DNA from: Agarivorans sp050870875
GTDB taxonomy: Bacteria; Pseudomonadota; Gammaproteobacteria; Enterobacterales; Celerinatantimonadaceae
Length of the DNA: 64,000 bases
Direction of reading: 5' to 3'
Assembly: GCF_050870875.2 (NCBI RefSeq)
Contig: NZ_CP194041.2
Span: forward strand, 3,286,001 to 3,350,000
The position numbers were made by a program, and so were the translations under genes. A model generated the notes under the pieces. That model saw only the letters and a program-made list of their open reading frames with translations. It did no database searches and was not told where the DNA came from. Positions 17,116 to 26,560 of the stretch are shown here, in pieces; within the stretch, counting starts at the first letter, position 1; the number at the start of each line of letters is the position of its first letter.

Positions 17116-18919
17116 AAGTTTGGGCTTGATTCCTTGCTGGTAAAATACGACCTGGCGGCTGAGAAATGAGGCTTGAGTGGGAATCAAGCAAGGCCGCATT
17201 CTGCTGCGCTAAGCTAAACGTTAATCTGACCAATTTAACAAACTCTGCACGATATCCAAAGTTATCCTTACCTTTAGCCTGATTTGCCCAATCAATAATT
17301 TGCTGATAGCTAACATCACCAAGGTAGGGAGCGGCAGTTAATTTTTGGCCAAAAGCAGCCACCGCTAACGCAAACCTATCGTCATCTGATATTTTTGAAA
17401 GTGCAATAAAGTCAGCTTTGTGGACTCTTTGAAGCCGCTTCGCAGAAACTTTAGAGTGAGCAGTTTTATAACGTAGCCTCAGTTCAGCAATCGCAGGACT
17501 AGTTTCTGCCGAGGCTTGCTTCGCTTGCGACGCAGACTGAAATACCAGCGGGTCGATTAAACCTTGATCACCGACTAAGGTGAGTTCATATATGGCGGTC
17601 ACACTATGGCCGGCACCGATATCGCCAGCATCCTTTTGATCGTTATTAAAATCGGCACGCTCGAGTTGGCGATTCTGATAACCAAGTAAACGATATTCTA
17701 AGACCTGCGCTGGATTAAATTCCACTTGAAATTTTACATCATGAGCGACGGTGTACAGGCTACTCCCCAACTGATCCACCAACACCTTCTGCGCTTCATG
17801 AAGGGTATCAATATATGCGGAGACGCCGTTGCCAGTATCGGCCAGTTGTTCCATTAAGTAATCGTTATAATTTCCCTGACCAAAACCAAGTGTCGAAAAT
17901 TGAACCCCCGCCTTACGCCGCTCGCCAATCAAATGTTTGAGCGCATCCACATCACTCACCCCAACATTTAAATCGCCATCCGAGATCAAGTAAACTTGAT
18001 TGATACCGCCGGAGATAAAGCCTTGCTGTGCTTGCTGGTAGGCTAAAGCAATACCCGCTTCACCATTGGTGGCTCCACCAGCCCTTAAACTATCAATCGC
18101 TCTTTCGATCGTCAGTCGGCTACTCGCTTTGGTTGCGGGCAGTGCCACACTGGTGCCACTGGCATAGGTGACAATTGCCACACTATCATCGGCTTTAAGT
18201 TGGCTCAGCATCAACGACATCGACTGCTTGGCTAGCGTGAGCTTATCACTGGATTGCATCGAACCCGAGACATCCACTAAAAATACTAAGTTAGCTGCAG
18301 GACGTTGCTGTATGTCCGGTTGGTAACTATTAATACCAATCCGCAGTAAATGATTATTGGGGTTCCAAGGTGACGCGGTAAGCAATGTATTCGCAGCAAT
18401 TGGCTGCGCTTCAGTCAGAGAATGCGGCATCAGATAATCATAGGAAAAGTAGTTAAGCAGCTCTTCAACCCGCACAGCGGCTTTAGGTGGCATTTGCCCC
18501 TGATTAATGAAACGTCGAACATTGGCATAACTAGCCGTATCTACATCAGCGCTAAAAGTAGACACCGGCTGCTCACTCACCAAGTGCACAGTTGAGTCTT
18601 CAAGCACTTGATAGTTTTCCTGATTGCTTACTTTAGGCAATGATTGTATCTGTGAAACATAACGAAGGTCTGCTTGTGACGAAAGTTTGGCGTGGCGAGT
18701 CAATTGCTGAACCGCCGCGGCTTGCTCTAACCTTTGCCGGGGAATAGCAGCGTCTTCGGCTAAAATCAGCGGCTCGGCGGTTGGAGCTACTGGCGCTTTA
18801 GACTGCTCTGCTTGCGTATCGCTGTATTGACCACAGGCGACCAAAGCTGATACAGCTAGCACCAAACCCACAGCGCGCGCCACCGGAGAAAAAGTAGAAA
18901 CAGAAGAAAATTGCATCAT
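17099..18919 (-). CDS. VWA-domain lipoprotein (YfbK-like)
   Basis: 606 residues. The N-terminal signal peptide ends in a lipobox ('VSALVACG', Cys at about 29), so the protein should be lipid-anchored. A short helical region is followed by a von Willebrand N-terminal segment ('STFSADVDTASYANVRRFI', about 118-136) and a VWA domain with an intact MIDAS 'DVSGSM' (about 217-222), later 'ATNGEAG' and 'ISDGDLN'. The C-terminal DUF3520-like region completes the YfbK architecture. VWA domains bind partner proteins through a divalent metal. It is the first gene of the operon with an ECF sigma and its probable anti-sigma, suggesting an envelope-sensing role (inference). Confidence 0.88.
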   Translation of the reverse strand: MMQFSSVSTFSPVARAVGLVLAVSALVACGQYSDTQAEQSKAPVAPTAEPLILAEDAAIPRQRLEQAAAVQQLTRHAKLSSQADLRYVSQIQSLPKVSNQENYQVLEDSTVHLVSEQPVSTFSADVDTASYANVRRFINQGQMPPKAAVRVEELLNYFSYDYLMPHSLTEAQPIAANTLLTASPWNPNNHLLRIGINSYQPDIQQRPAANLVFLVDVSGSMQSSDKLTLAKQSMSLMLSQLKADDSVAIVTYASGTSVALPATKASSRLTIERAIDSLRAGGATNGEAGIALAYQQAQQGFISGGINQVYLISDGDLNVGVSDVDALKHLIGERRKAGVQFSTLGFGQGNYNDYLMEQLADTGNGVSAYIDTLHEAQKVLVDQLGSSLYTVAHDVKFQVEFNPAQVLEYRLLGYQNRQLERADFNNDQKDAGDIGAGHSVTAIYELTLVGDQGLIDPLVFQSASQAKQASAETSPAIAELRLRYKTAHSKVSAKRLQRVHKADFIALSKISDDDRFALAVAAFGQKLTAAPYLGDVSYQQIIDWANQAKGKDNFGYRAEFVKLVRLTFSLAQQNAALLDSHSSLISQPPGRILPARNQAQTYELSQ

Positions 18920-19026
18920 CGATTACCTTATTTAAGAAAGTCTCAACTTAGTAATCGTTGCAAGTCCAAAAACGAGGCTAAAAAAATGAAAAATATTAAT
19001 CAGGGCCAATTTCTCGTGGCATTTGG

Positions 19027-19188
19027 CTAAGGCAGTTTGCGGTTTAAGAACACAAAAAATTTCACCTCGATAGTAAGTAGAATAAATACTAAGGTTAAAC
19101 GAATCAGTACATGAAGCAACACGGGCTCGCTCGTTTCACTGCCCTCTATTGCTGCCATAATCAGTGCATAAATAGATGAAAGATCCAT
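19027..19188 (-). CDS. Small membrane protein, 53 residues
   Basis: ATG at 19188 is preceded by GGGAGT 5 nt upstream, an excellent ribosome site. The product starts 'MDLSSIYALIMAAIEGSE' and contains one transmembrane helix ('LIRLTLVFILLTIEVKFFVF', about residues 29-48). I know no named family. It follows the next small ORF (19204-19380) by 15 nt and precedes the VWA-sigma operon by about 107 bp. Being short, it would be missed by standard gene calling. The tandem arrangement and good ribosome site support it. Confidence 0.5.
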   Translation of the reverse strand: MDLSSIYALIMAAIEGSETSEPVLLHVLIRLTLVFILLTIEVKFFVFLNRKLP

Positions 19189-19203
19189 GTTAACTCCCAA
19201 GTG

Positions 19204-19380
19204 TTATGATCCATGTTCGGCCATGTAATAATCAGCGTCGGTCAACTCTGCAGCATCAGTGAAGCTGAGATTTAGCGGTTTAAACAACGCTTTGAGATCA
19301 TTGCTTGATTGACAATCAACATAAATCAACACGACAAAAACCATCAACACAATCAACTTTACCAACACAACAGTTTTCAT
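19204..19380 (-). CDS. Small membrane-anchored protein, 58 residues
   Basis: The frame from ATG 19380 encodes an N-terminal hydrophobic helix ('VVLVKLIVLMVFVVLIYVDC', about residues 3-22) and an acidic tail ('FTDAAELTDADYYMAEHGS'). No family is recognised. The ribosome site is weak. It is 15 nt upstream of a second small membrane ORF and about 67 bp downstream of the alcohol dehydrogenase stop on the same strand, so it may be transcribed with either neighbour. The Cys at the end of the hydrophobic segment is not in a clear lipobox. Confidence 0.45.
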   Translation of the reverse strand: MKTVVLVKLIVLMVFVVLIYVDCQSSNDLKALFKPLNLSFTDAAELTDADYYMAEHGS

Positions 19381-19446
19381 TTGCTATCAATTATTCATCT
19401 AAAAGTTGCCCCCAAAACCAGAGATTTCGAGGGCACTAAGGTCTAT

Positions 19447-20595
19447 TTATAAGGCTTGTTTATAAAGCTGCATCACTTGATCAGGGCTGGGTTGGCGAGG
19501 GTTCCCCGGTAAACAAGGGTCCTGCATCGCTTTATCAATCCATTGACCAAAATCAGTCTCGCGGATCCCTAACTCAGCAAAGCCTGACGGAATTTCAACT
19601 GTCGCCGACAACTGACGAACCAAAGCGACCGCGAGGGCTGCCGCGTCTTTATCATTGAGATCAAAGGTTCTACCGCCCATTGCCTCGGCAACCGCGCGAA
19701 ACGGCTCAGGGCAGGTTTCAGCGTTAAATTCACACACTTCCGGCAGCAAAATTGCGTTGCATACACCATGCGGTAGATTATGCGTCGCACCGGGTTGGTG
19801 AGCCATCGCATGCACTAAACCAAGACCTGCGCTATTAAACGCCATCCCCGCCAAAAACTGAGCACATGCTAAGTTATCACGTGCCTCAAAGTTTTGGCCC
19901 TCTGCAACAGCCACTGGCAACCATTTGCTAATTAAGCGGATCGCCTCTAAGGCTGTCGGCCGGGTTAAAATATGCGCCCCCGGCGTCACGTAGGCTTCAA
20001 TCGCATGAGTGAGAGCGTCCATACCAGTAGCAGCCGTGGTTGCCGCTGGTAAACCAAGCATCAAGCTGGGATCATTCACCGCAATATCCGGGATTTGTTT
20101 GGCATCGATAATCACCATTTTGACTTGGTTTTCTTCATCGGTAATCACCGAATTAGAAGTCATCTCTGCAGCCGTACCTGCGGTGGTATTAATGGCAACA
20201 AAATATGCCCCTGAGTGAGTCACCTTGCCGACGCCATTAAAATCACAAATATCACCGTCGTTAGAGGCCATAATACGAATGGCTTTAGCACAATCGACTG
20301 GGCTGCCCCCACCCACTGCGATAAAACAATCACACTCGGCTTTTTGATATACAGCAAGACCCCGCCGCACCAGAGATGCAGTAGGATTTGGTAAGACTTC
20401 ATCGAACATCTCATAAGCAATCGAATAGCTATCTAGGGCACTCAACAAAGTATCTAACAAACCTAATTTAACTAAATTAGTATCCGTGACAATCAAGGCT
20501 TTTTTTACAAATTGCTGACTCAGTACCGTCACCGCATCTTCAACGGCCCCGCTACCCGCTAAACTTAACTTTGGAAGATTCAATGCAAATGCCAT
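19447..20595 (-). CDS. Iron-containing alcohol dehydrogenase
   Basis: 382 residues, group III (Fe-ADH) family, NAD(P)H-dependent alcohol/aldehyde interconversion in the cytoplasm. The nucleotide-binding motif 'AVGGGSPVDCAKAI' (about 93-106) is intact. Metal ligands lie in 'GMDALTHAIEAYV' (Asp and His, about 190-202) and 'GLVHAMAHQPGATHNLPHGVCNA' (two His, split here near 258-280). It resembles the YiaY/EutG/DhaT subgroup, but substrate cannot be read from sequence. It is distinct from pduQ at 62.4 kb, which is divergent in sequence. Monocistronic, with AGAGGGAAT as ribosome site. Confidence 0.88.
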   Translation of the reverse strand: MAFALNLPKLSLAGSGAVEDAVTVLSQQFVKKALIVTDTNLVKLGLLDTLLSALDSYSIAYEMFDEVLPNPTASLVRRGLAVYQKAECDCFIAVGGGSPVDCAKAIRIMASNDGDICDFNGVGKVTHSGAYFVAINTTAGTAAEMTSNSVITDEENQVKMVIIDAKQIPDIAVNDPSLMLGLPAATTAATGMDALTHAIEAYVTPGAHILTRPTALEAIRLISKWLPVAVAEGQNFEARDNLACAQFLAGMAFNSAGLGLVHAMAHQPGATHNLPHGVCNAILLPEVCEFNAETCPEPFRAVAEAMGGRTFDLNDKDAAALAVALVRQLSATVEIPSGFAELGIRETDFGQWIDKAMQDPCLPGNPRQPSPDQVMQLYKQAL

Positions 20596-20923
20596 GGCTA
20601 TTCCCTCTCATAATTTACAATTAAGTAACACCAATAGTTACGCTAGGCACATTGTATGTAGCGAGCGAGGGGGAGTTTGTGCTCGGTTTTTCAAAACTAC
20701 CGACTAGCCAATATATTGTTACAAGTCGACAATTTTGTACTATTCAACTCGCATCTCTTCAGGCGGCAAGTCTCGCGTCAATCAAAGCTTTCACGACTTA
20801 AAAAATAAGTCCAAAAATCCAACACAGACACGCTTTACAAACTATTCTTTGAGTGGTCGGTCAAGTGACTACCCGCAGCAAACTGTTGTTACTGCAAGTT
20901 GATATCGACAAGGAGCGCTAGCC
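20596..20923. other. Divergent intergenic region
   Basis: 328 bp between the leftward alcohol dehydrogenase and the rightward antiporter. It must hold both promoters, but I see no convincing -35/-10 pair, riboswitch or operator. Confidence 0.4.
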
Positions 20924-23407
20924 ATGGTTAGCAGCGATACAGGTATCTTCTTTATTTTATTCGCAATTGTGGCTCTCTTGCTGGGGGCCCTACTGCGTTC
21001 TGTATTAAAGAAAAGTATTCTGCCCTACAGCGTTGCCCTGCTGCTGCTTGGTTTGGCGGCGGGTCTGGTACTGCGTTCTTTCAACTTCAAGCTTGAAGGT
21101 TTATCAGAGGCCTTAATTACCGTGACCTCTATCGACCCACATCTGATCCTATTTATGTTTTTACCCACCTTGATCTTTGAGTCCGCCTTCGCCATGGAAA
21201 CCCATTTGTTTCGACGGATCTTCAGCCAAATTGCACTACTCGCAGTTCCCGGATTAATGCTCGCGATGCTCGCAACCGCTGGGCTGGTCCACGCTGTATT
21301 ACCTCTGGATTGGAGTTGGGCGCTGTGTTTACTGTTTGGCGCTTTAATCAGCGCCACCGACCCGGTAGCGGTGGTGGCCCTGCTTAAAGAAGTCAGCTCT
21401 AGAAAACGCTTGGAAACCCTAATCGAAGGTGAATCACTACTCAACGACGGAACTGCCATTGTACTGTTCTCGCTGTTTCTTGGTTTACTGAGTCATACTG
21501 AATCACTTACCTTTTTCGAAGGCGTGAATGAATTTTTTCGAGTGGTACTGGCGGGCTTACTGCTTGGCTTAACCATTGGTTATCTCGCGCTGTTATGGAT
21601 GGACCGACTATTTAATAATCCAATGGTCGAAATCAGTATCAGCATTGCCAGTGCCTATTTGGTTTACTTTATAGCTGAAAATGTGTTGCATGTTTCCGGT
21701 GTGGTGGCTGTAGTCACCATGGCAATCCTATTTGCAGGCCCCGGTCGCACTCGAATATCCGTTCAAAGCGCCGATTTTCTGCACTCATTTTGGCAAATGA
21801 TGGCTTATATCGCCAATACGCTAATTTTTTTACTGGTCGGATTAATCGTTGCTCTTAAGGTGCGTTTGGATTTACTTGAGTGGTGGTGGATCTTAGCCGC
21901 ATTATACCTCGGGGTAATGCTCATACGAGCCCTCTCAATCGCCATTTTAATGCCGATATTAGGTCGAATTAGTATTGGACTCTCTTGGCAAAAGGCCTGC
22001 GTATTAACTTGGGGGGGACTACGCGGTGCGGTTTCTCTGGCACTGGCACTGACTTTAGTCAACCACCCACAAATCGAGCCACTTGTTGGTCAACAGATCC
22101 TATTCATGACCGCAGGAATCGTGGTACTGACAATTGTGATCAACGGCAGCAGCATGGGCTGGCTGCTAAATAAGTTGCAGCTAAGTGGCTTACCCCACTC
22201 AAAGCAGGTCACCGTAAATAAGGCCCAACACCTTATCTACCGCGAGCTGAATCAGGAAATCAAAGTATTAAAACAAGACCCTCTCACCATTCGTGCTGAC
22301 TGGACAAAAATAGCCAAAGGGCTCCAGCTCAGTGAAAACGACCTCGATGACAGCTTAGGCGGCGATGCCGAGTCGGGTGAACTCAGCATTGCTTATCAAC
22401 GGCGCTTACTGGAAACCGAACGTCAATTTTACTGGAAACTCTATCGCAGCGGCGGTCTTGAAAGACTCGCGGTAAGTAAGCTGGTCGATGGCGTAGATCG
22501 CGCCCTCGATGGCGCGCCTTCCATCGGTCCAAGAGAAGTCTTGTTCCACTACTGGAAAACACCACTATTGGTGAAATTACTTGGGCGTATCTCCTGGCTT
22601 AGCCGACTCTCGCTTAGTCTGTCTTTCAACCAAATGGCCTTAGGTTATGAAGTGGCTCGCGGGTATATTTTGGCCCAAGATCATATCCTACAGATCGCCA
22701 CCGAGTTAGCACCCACCCCGCAAATAGCAGACGTATTCACCCAGCAAATTGCCCATAATAAAACCAAAGTCTTAGAGATGATCTGGCAATTACAAGAAAG
22801 CTTTCCGGAAGTAGCCTACAGCTTAGAAACCCAAACGGCCAGCCGCCAACTGCATAATAAAGAGCGCTTTTTAATCACTCAGCTGGTCGAAGAAGCACAG
22901 CTGGAGCAGGCCGAAGCCCAGAAAATGTTAGATGACGTAGAACGGCGTTTAATGGCACTGCGTAATATGCCCAGATTCACCACTCCCAGTGATTTTTGTA
23001 GCATACTCAAACAGGTGACTTGGCTTGCGCAGGCCAAGGAGCGCTCTCTATTAAGCTTAAGTCGTCACGCCTGGCGACGGATCTACCCGCAAGGCGAGTT
23101 ACTCCAGAGAAGGGGCGAGCAAGCCGATGCAATCGCCATTTTATGTCGTGGAAAAATCCAGCAACACCAGCAAAAAATCGACACTTTAGGCAGCTGTTTA
23201 GGACTGGAAGCACTACTGACAGGCCATTTTCAACAGGATATCTACAGCGAAGGTCCCTGTGATCTTATCTGGATAGATTTAAACGTATTAAGAAGCGTAT
23301 CTAGTGAAGACCCCAAACTGGCGGAACGATTAAGTGTAGAGCTACAACAACAACTATCGCAGCAGCAAGCTGTCACCTCACCTGAGCCTATAAATCCAAA
23401 CCAGTAA
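20924..23407 (+). CDS. Na+/H+ antiporter, SOS1/NhaP type with C-terminal sensor domain
   Basis: 827 residues. Residues 1-415 form a CPA1 antiporter with about 12-13 helices; the ion-binding motif 'ISATDPVAVVALLKEV' (about 144-159) and 'LIEGESLLNDGTAIVLFSLF' (about 166-185) are the CPA1 hallmarks. The ~400-residue cytoplasmic tail ends with a degenerate cyclic-nucleotide-binding-like beta roll ('YPQGELLQRRGEQADAIAIL', about 728-747). This architecture matches SOS1-like bacterial NhaP proteins, which export Na+ in exchange for H+. The PBC-type Arg/Glu nucleotide contacts are not obvious, so cNMP binding is doubtful. Start ATG 20924 has AAGGAG upstream. Confidence 0.88.
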   Translation: MVSSDTGIFFILFAIVALLLGALLRSVLKKSILPYSVALLLLGLAAGLVLRSFNFKLEGLSEALITVTSIDPHLILFMFLPTLIFESAFAMETHLFRRIFSQIALLAVPGLMLAMLATAGLVHAVLPLDWSWALCLLFGALISATDPVAVVALLKEVSSRKRLETLIEGESLLNDGTAIVLFSLFLGLLSHTESLTFFEGVNEFFRVVLAGLLLGLTIGYLALLWMDRLFNNPMVEISISIASAYLVYFIAENVLHVSGVVAVVTMAILFAGPGRTRISVQSADFLHSFWQMMAYIANTLIFLLVGLIVALKVRLDLLEWWWILAALYLGVMLIRALSIAILMPILGRISIGLSWQKACVLTWGGLRGAVSLALALTLVNHPQIEPLVGQQILFMTAGIVVLTIVINGSSMGWLLNKLQLSGLPHSKQVTVNKAQHLIYRELNQEIKVLKQDPLTIRADWTKIAKGLQLSENDLDDSLGGDAESGELSIAYQRRLLETERQFYWKLYRSGGLERLAVSKLVDGVDRALDGAPSIGPREVLFHYWKTPLLVKLLGRISWLSRLSLSLSFNQMALGYEVARGYILAQDHILQIATELAPTPQIADVFTQQIAHNKTKVLEMIWQLQESFPEVAYSLETQTASRQLHNKERFLITQLVEEAQLEQAEAQKMLDDVERRLMALRNMPRFTTPSDFCSILKQVTWLAQAKERSLLSLSRHAWRRIYPQGELLQRRGEQADAIAILCRGKIQQHQQKIDTLGSCLGLEALLTGHFQQDIYSEGPCDLIWIDLNVLRSVSSEDPKLAERLSVELQQQLSQQQAVTSPEPINPNQ

Positions 23408-23801
23408 AAAACGCTCACCAGCCAGTAGTGCCCCAAAGCCCGCAGAAATTAAGTGGATTGAGGACAAAGCGCATGACTCATGTTGACCTTAAAGGCTTTC
23501 ACTTCCTTAAGTTTGCTTACCATTCTTCTCGATAACTTTGTAAACTAACGGTGCTGAAGAGGGGACATATTGCGCCGAGTAAACGACTTGCTTGGAATTC
23601 GAGTCATCACAAGCATACTCCCAGATACAACTTAACTCATAATGAGCGCCAGTCTGTTATTATCGACACGCATCATAAAATGGCTATCAATATCGAGGCT
23701 TGCTAAGCTAAATACACTCGGTAAATTATTTGATGAGCTTAAAACCAACTGTAATCGCTAGTGATCACATAAAGCCTTGCTCGGATTATTGAAGGTGAAA
23801 C
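23408..23801. other. Non-coding spacer
   Basis: 394 bp with no supported reading frame or RNA motif. It holds the promoter of the binding-protein gene at 23802 and the antiporter 3' end. No strong terminator was seen. Confidence 0.4.
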
Positions 23802-24605
23802 ATGATAAAAACCATCTCATGGATAACTGTAGCAATCACTCTCTTTTCAAGCCAGTTAACGGCCCAAGAGATGCTTGGCTACACCATCCATGCTCCCCCA
23901 CTAAACTTTGTGCTTACCCCAAAACAAGGAGAGCCAGGCGAGCCTGAAATAACAGGTTTCACCACCGACGTGATTAAGGAAATCTTCCATCGAACCAGAG
24001 ATATAGTAAACATTGAAATCATCCCCTGGGCACGCGCTTATCGTAACGCGAAAACCATCAACAATAATTTCATTTTTAGTATTGCCCGAACCGCTAAACG
24101 TGAAGCGCAATTTAAATGGGTAGGCCCTATCGCACGTAAAAAAGCACGCCTGTTTGCTAAAAGCGATAGTCTAATTTCGATAAATAGTTTAGCCGACGCC
24201 AAAAAGGTTGCGAGCATAGGGACCATGCGCGAAGACTCAAAAGAACAATACTTGAAACAACAAGGCTTTACTAATCTGCAAAGCACCACCCATTGGGAAC
24301 AGGGATTAGGGAAATTATTATTAGGGCGAACCACCTTATTTGCAGCCACCGATCTCGATATCCAAGCCATTTCACGAGAAGCTCAAATCAATCCTCATCT
24401 CATGAAAGCAGTGTTTACCATGTATGGTTACAATATTTATATCGGCTTTTCTCAACTCACCTCAGATAGGCTGATTGCTCGCTGGCAAGCGGCCTTAGAT
24501 GACATGAAAAACGATGGCTCTTTTCAAAAGCTCGTCGACAAATGGGCCGCTTATTACCAAGCACCTAACTGGGAGGTAAAAGATGGCATGTTACAAGTCG
24601 AATAA
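23802..24605 (+). CDS. SBP_bac_3-type periplasmic substrate-binding protein
   Basis: 267 residues with a signal peptide (cleavage after 'QLTAQ', about residue 22). The rest is a family-3 extracellular solute-binding fold: 'GFTTDVIKEIFHRTRDIVNI' (lobe 1), 'EIIPWARAYRNAKT', 'FSIARTAKREAQFKWVGPI' and a terminal 'DGSFQKLVDKWAAYY'. Such proteins bind amino acids or other polar solutes for ABC importers, or act as sensory receptors. No permease or ATPase gene is adjacent, so it may be an orphan receptor. Ligand unknown. GAAGGTG just upstream supports the start. Confidence 0.8.
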   Translation: MIKTISWITVAITLFSSQLTAQEMLGYTIHAPPLNFVLTPKQGEPGEPEITGFTTDVIKEIFHRTRDIVNIEIIPWARAYRNAKTINNNFIFSIARTAKREAQFKWVGPIARKKARLFAKSDSLISINSLADAKKVASIGTMREDSKEQYLKQQGFTNLQSTTHWEQGLGKLLLGRTTLFAATDLDIQAISREAQINPHLMKAVFTMYGYNIYIGFSQLTSDRLIARWQAALDDMKNDGSFQKLVDKWAAYYQAPNWEVKDGMLQVE

Positions 24606-24671
24606 GCACCTCGGCAAACGAGCCCCAAGCATTCATTAGCGGTTACACATCCATTCCAAAAATCAAGGCCC

Positions 24672-25718
24672 CTAGTCTTGAGCAGCAAGTTGCAACGTTA
24701 AGGCTCTGGCAGAAATATTTTTACATCCAGTGGTATTTTGCCCACACCACAGTGGAGAAAAAGCATCAGAATTTAACTTTTCAGCTTCGCCACGGAGTTG
24801 GGTCATTTCAATTGAAGCATAAGGAAAGCTTGGTGCCAGCGGATGCATATAACCGAGCTCTTTCATCACTCGATTCACGATGCCACGAGCAGGCCTGCCA
24901 GAGAACACATTGGTTAACGCCGTATGCTGTGATTTACGACTCTTTATCGCAGCACGATGTAAGCGAGACGTTTTAGCTTCAGAGCAAAGTAAATAAGTGG
25001 TGCCAATCAATACTGCTCCCGCCCCCAGCTGCAAAGCGGCTTGAACACCTTGGCTATCAGCGATGCCACCCGCGGCAATTACTGGCACGCTAACTTTATT
25101 TACAATTTGAGGGACCAGCGCAGACATCCCCATTTGGGTCGAAATATCGTCTGACAGGAACATCCCTCGATGTCCCCCCGCTTCCAAGCCTTGAGCAATA
25201 ATCCCATCAACACCTTTAGATTCCAGCCACAATGCCTCTTTGATAGTGGTCGCTGAAGATACAATCTTGGTTCCCCATCCTTTTATCCGAGCCAGCAATG
25301 ACTGCTCGGGCAGACCAAAATGAAAACTTATAAATTCCGGCTTAAATGGCTCTATCGCATCAGCAATATCATGATTAAATGGAGTTCTATTAACATAATG
25401 AGGCAAACTTTCGCTGTGGATCGCCAATTCTTCAAAATATGGCTTTAACTTTTCTCGCCACAACATATGCTGATATTCAGCATATGCCTGCATCTTATGG
25501 CAGAAAAAATTAAGATTATAAGGTTTATCGGTGGCCTGTTTAATGAAACCTATTTCGCTAACGATTTGTTCTATGCTTAACATGCCACAGGGCAAAGAAC
25601 CTAAACCCCCTGCCTCACTTACCGCGATAGTTAACGCGCTATCTTGAACGCCTGCCATCGGCGACTGAATAATTGGTAATTGAGTCCCCAGTAGTGCTCT
25701 CATATTTGCTTTATACAT
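24672..25718 (-). CDS. NAD(P)H/FMN flavoprotein, nitronate monooxygenase-like
   Basis: 348 residues from ATG 25718, chosen for GGAGAG 7 nt upstream; an 18-residue longer frame exists but lacks a ribosome site. TIM-barrel NMO/2-nitropropane dioxygenase family: 'LPIIQSPMAGVQDSALTIAV' at the N-terminus, 'IIAQGLEAGGHRGMFL' (about 173-188, with the active-site His-like position) and the FMN-phosphate loop 'PVIAAGGIADSQGVQAALQL' with 'GAGAVLIGTTYLL'. Members oxidise alkyl nitronates, and some are enoyl-ACP reductase (FabK)-like. Family assignment is firm, substrate is not. Confidence 0.85.
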   Translation of the reverse strand: MYKANMRALLGTQLPIIQSPMAGVQDSALTIAVSEAGGLGSLPCGMLSIEQIVSEIGFIKQATDKPYNLNFFCHKMQAYAEYQHMLWREKLKPYFEELAIHSESLPHYVNRTPFNHDIADAIEPFKPEFISFHFGLPEQSLLARIKGWGTKIVSSATTIKEALWLESKGVDGIIAQGLEAGGHRGMFLSDDISTQMGMSALVPQIVNKVSVPVIAAGGIADSQGVQAALQLGAGAVLIGTTYLLCSEAKTSRLHRAAIKSRKSQHTALTNVFSGRPARGIVNRVMKELGYMHPLAPSFPYASIEMTQLRGEAEKLNSDAFSPLWCGQNTTGCKNISARALTLQLAAQD

Positions 25719-25825
25719 ATTCGCTCTCCATAACGTCGCCCCTTTTATCAGCCACTTTATCACCAGCGTCACGCATATTTAAAGCGCTCGCTTTTGAAAC
25801 CATCACCCCAAATATTCGTCACCTT

Positions 25826-26151
25826 CAGCGTTTCAAGAGCTCTGTGTATTCAATGGAACAGTTGCCCTTGATGGCAAGACCTTGCGCGACTCTTATAACA
25901 GAGACGACAAACAAAGCACTATCCATATGGTGAATATCCACGTCAGCGCCAAACAGTTGGTCTACGGCCAACTAAAAACCGATAATAAAAGCAATAAAAT
26001 CAACACGATATAGGCGCTGATTCAAACGCTCGACTTGCATGACTCCATCGCGACAATTGCTGCCATCACCTGTCAGACCCAAATTGCCAAGGCAATCACC
26101 CGTAAGGTGGCTGATGACTTATTAGCAGTGAGGGGTAAACAGAGCAAGTGA
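25826..26151 (+). pseudogene. ISAs1-family transposase relic
   Basis: In one frame the text reads 'VALDGKTLRDSYNRDDKQ', 'VYGQLKTDNKSNKINTI', stop, 'LHDSIATIAAITCQTQIAKAI', 'ADDLLAVRGKQSK', stop. This is the core of an ISAs1 (DDE) transposase. An in-frame TAG lies at 26011-26013 and the frame ends at 26149-26151. The catalytic Asp in the usual 'TIDA' is Ala here. Both ends of the gene are missing, so it is dead. The flanking 26152-26560 holds no supported gene, though its composition suggests more decayed mobile DNA up to about 26370. Confidence 0.8.
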
Positions 26152-26560
26152 ACCGCAGCCCAGCAGACCGCCTTTCCCCCACACCGCGGCGCCCCGCTTG
26201 ACAAAAGCACTGGTCAAATTGAAACGCTAAAAAGCCGGGATAAAGCCCCATCAGCCATAAACTGAATGCCAGTGAGCTGGGCACTCACCTCCACTTGGAG
26301 CAGGTTGAGCAGCTGTGTAATCGTCGAAAACTATCCAGCGGTAAAAGGCGCAAGAAATTCAAGCCACCGATCTAAACCCTTATCAAGACAAGTCGCTTCG
26401 TAATATATTCTTGGTGTTCAGATATATTTACATTATAAACAATAATGAATTCATTCACTTTTATAAGATAATTGCTTTGCATTAATTTGACTACTAATCT
26501 GGCGGCTTACCAAATAAACAACCTATTGTTTGTTTTTTTAAGAAGTTCAAGAGGTAGCAA

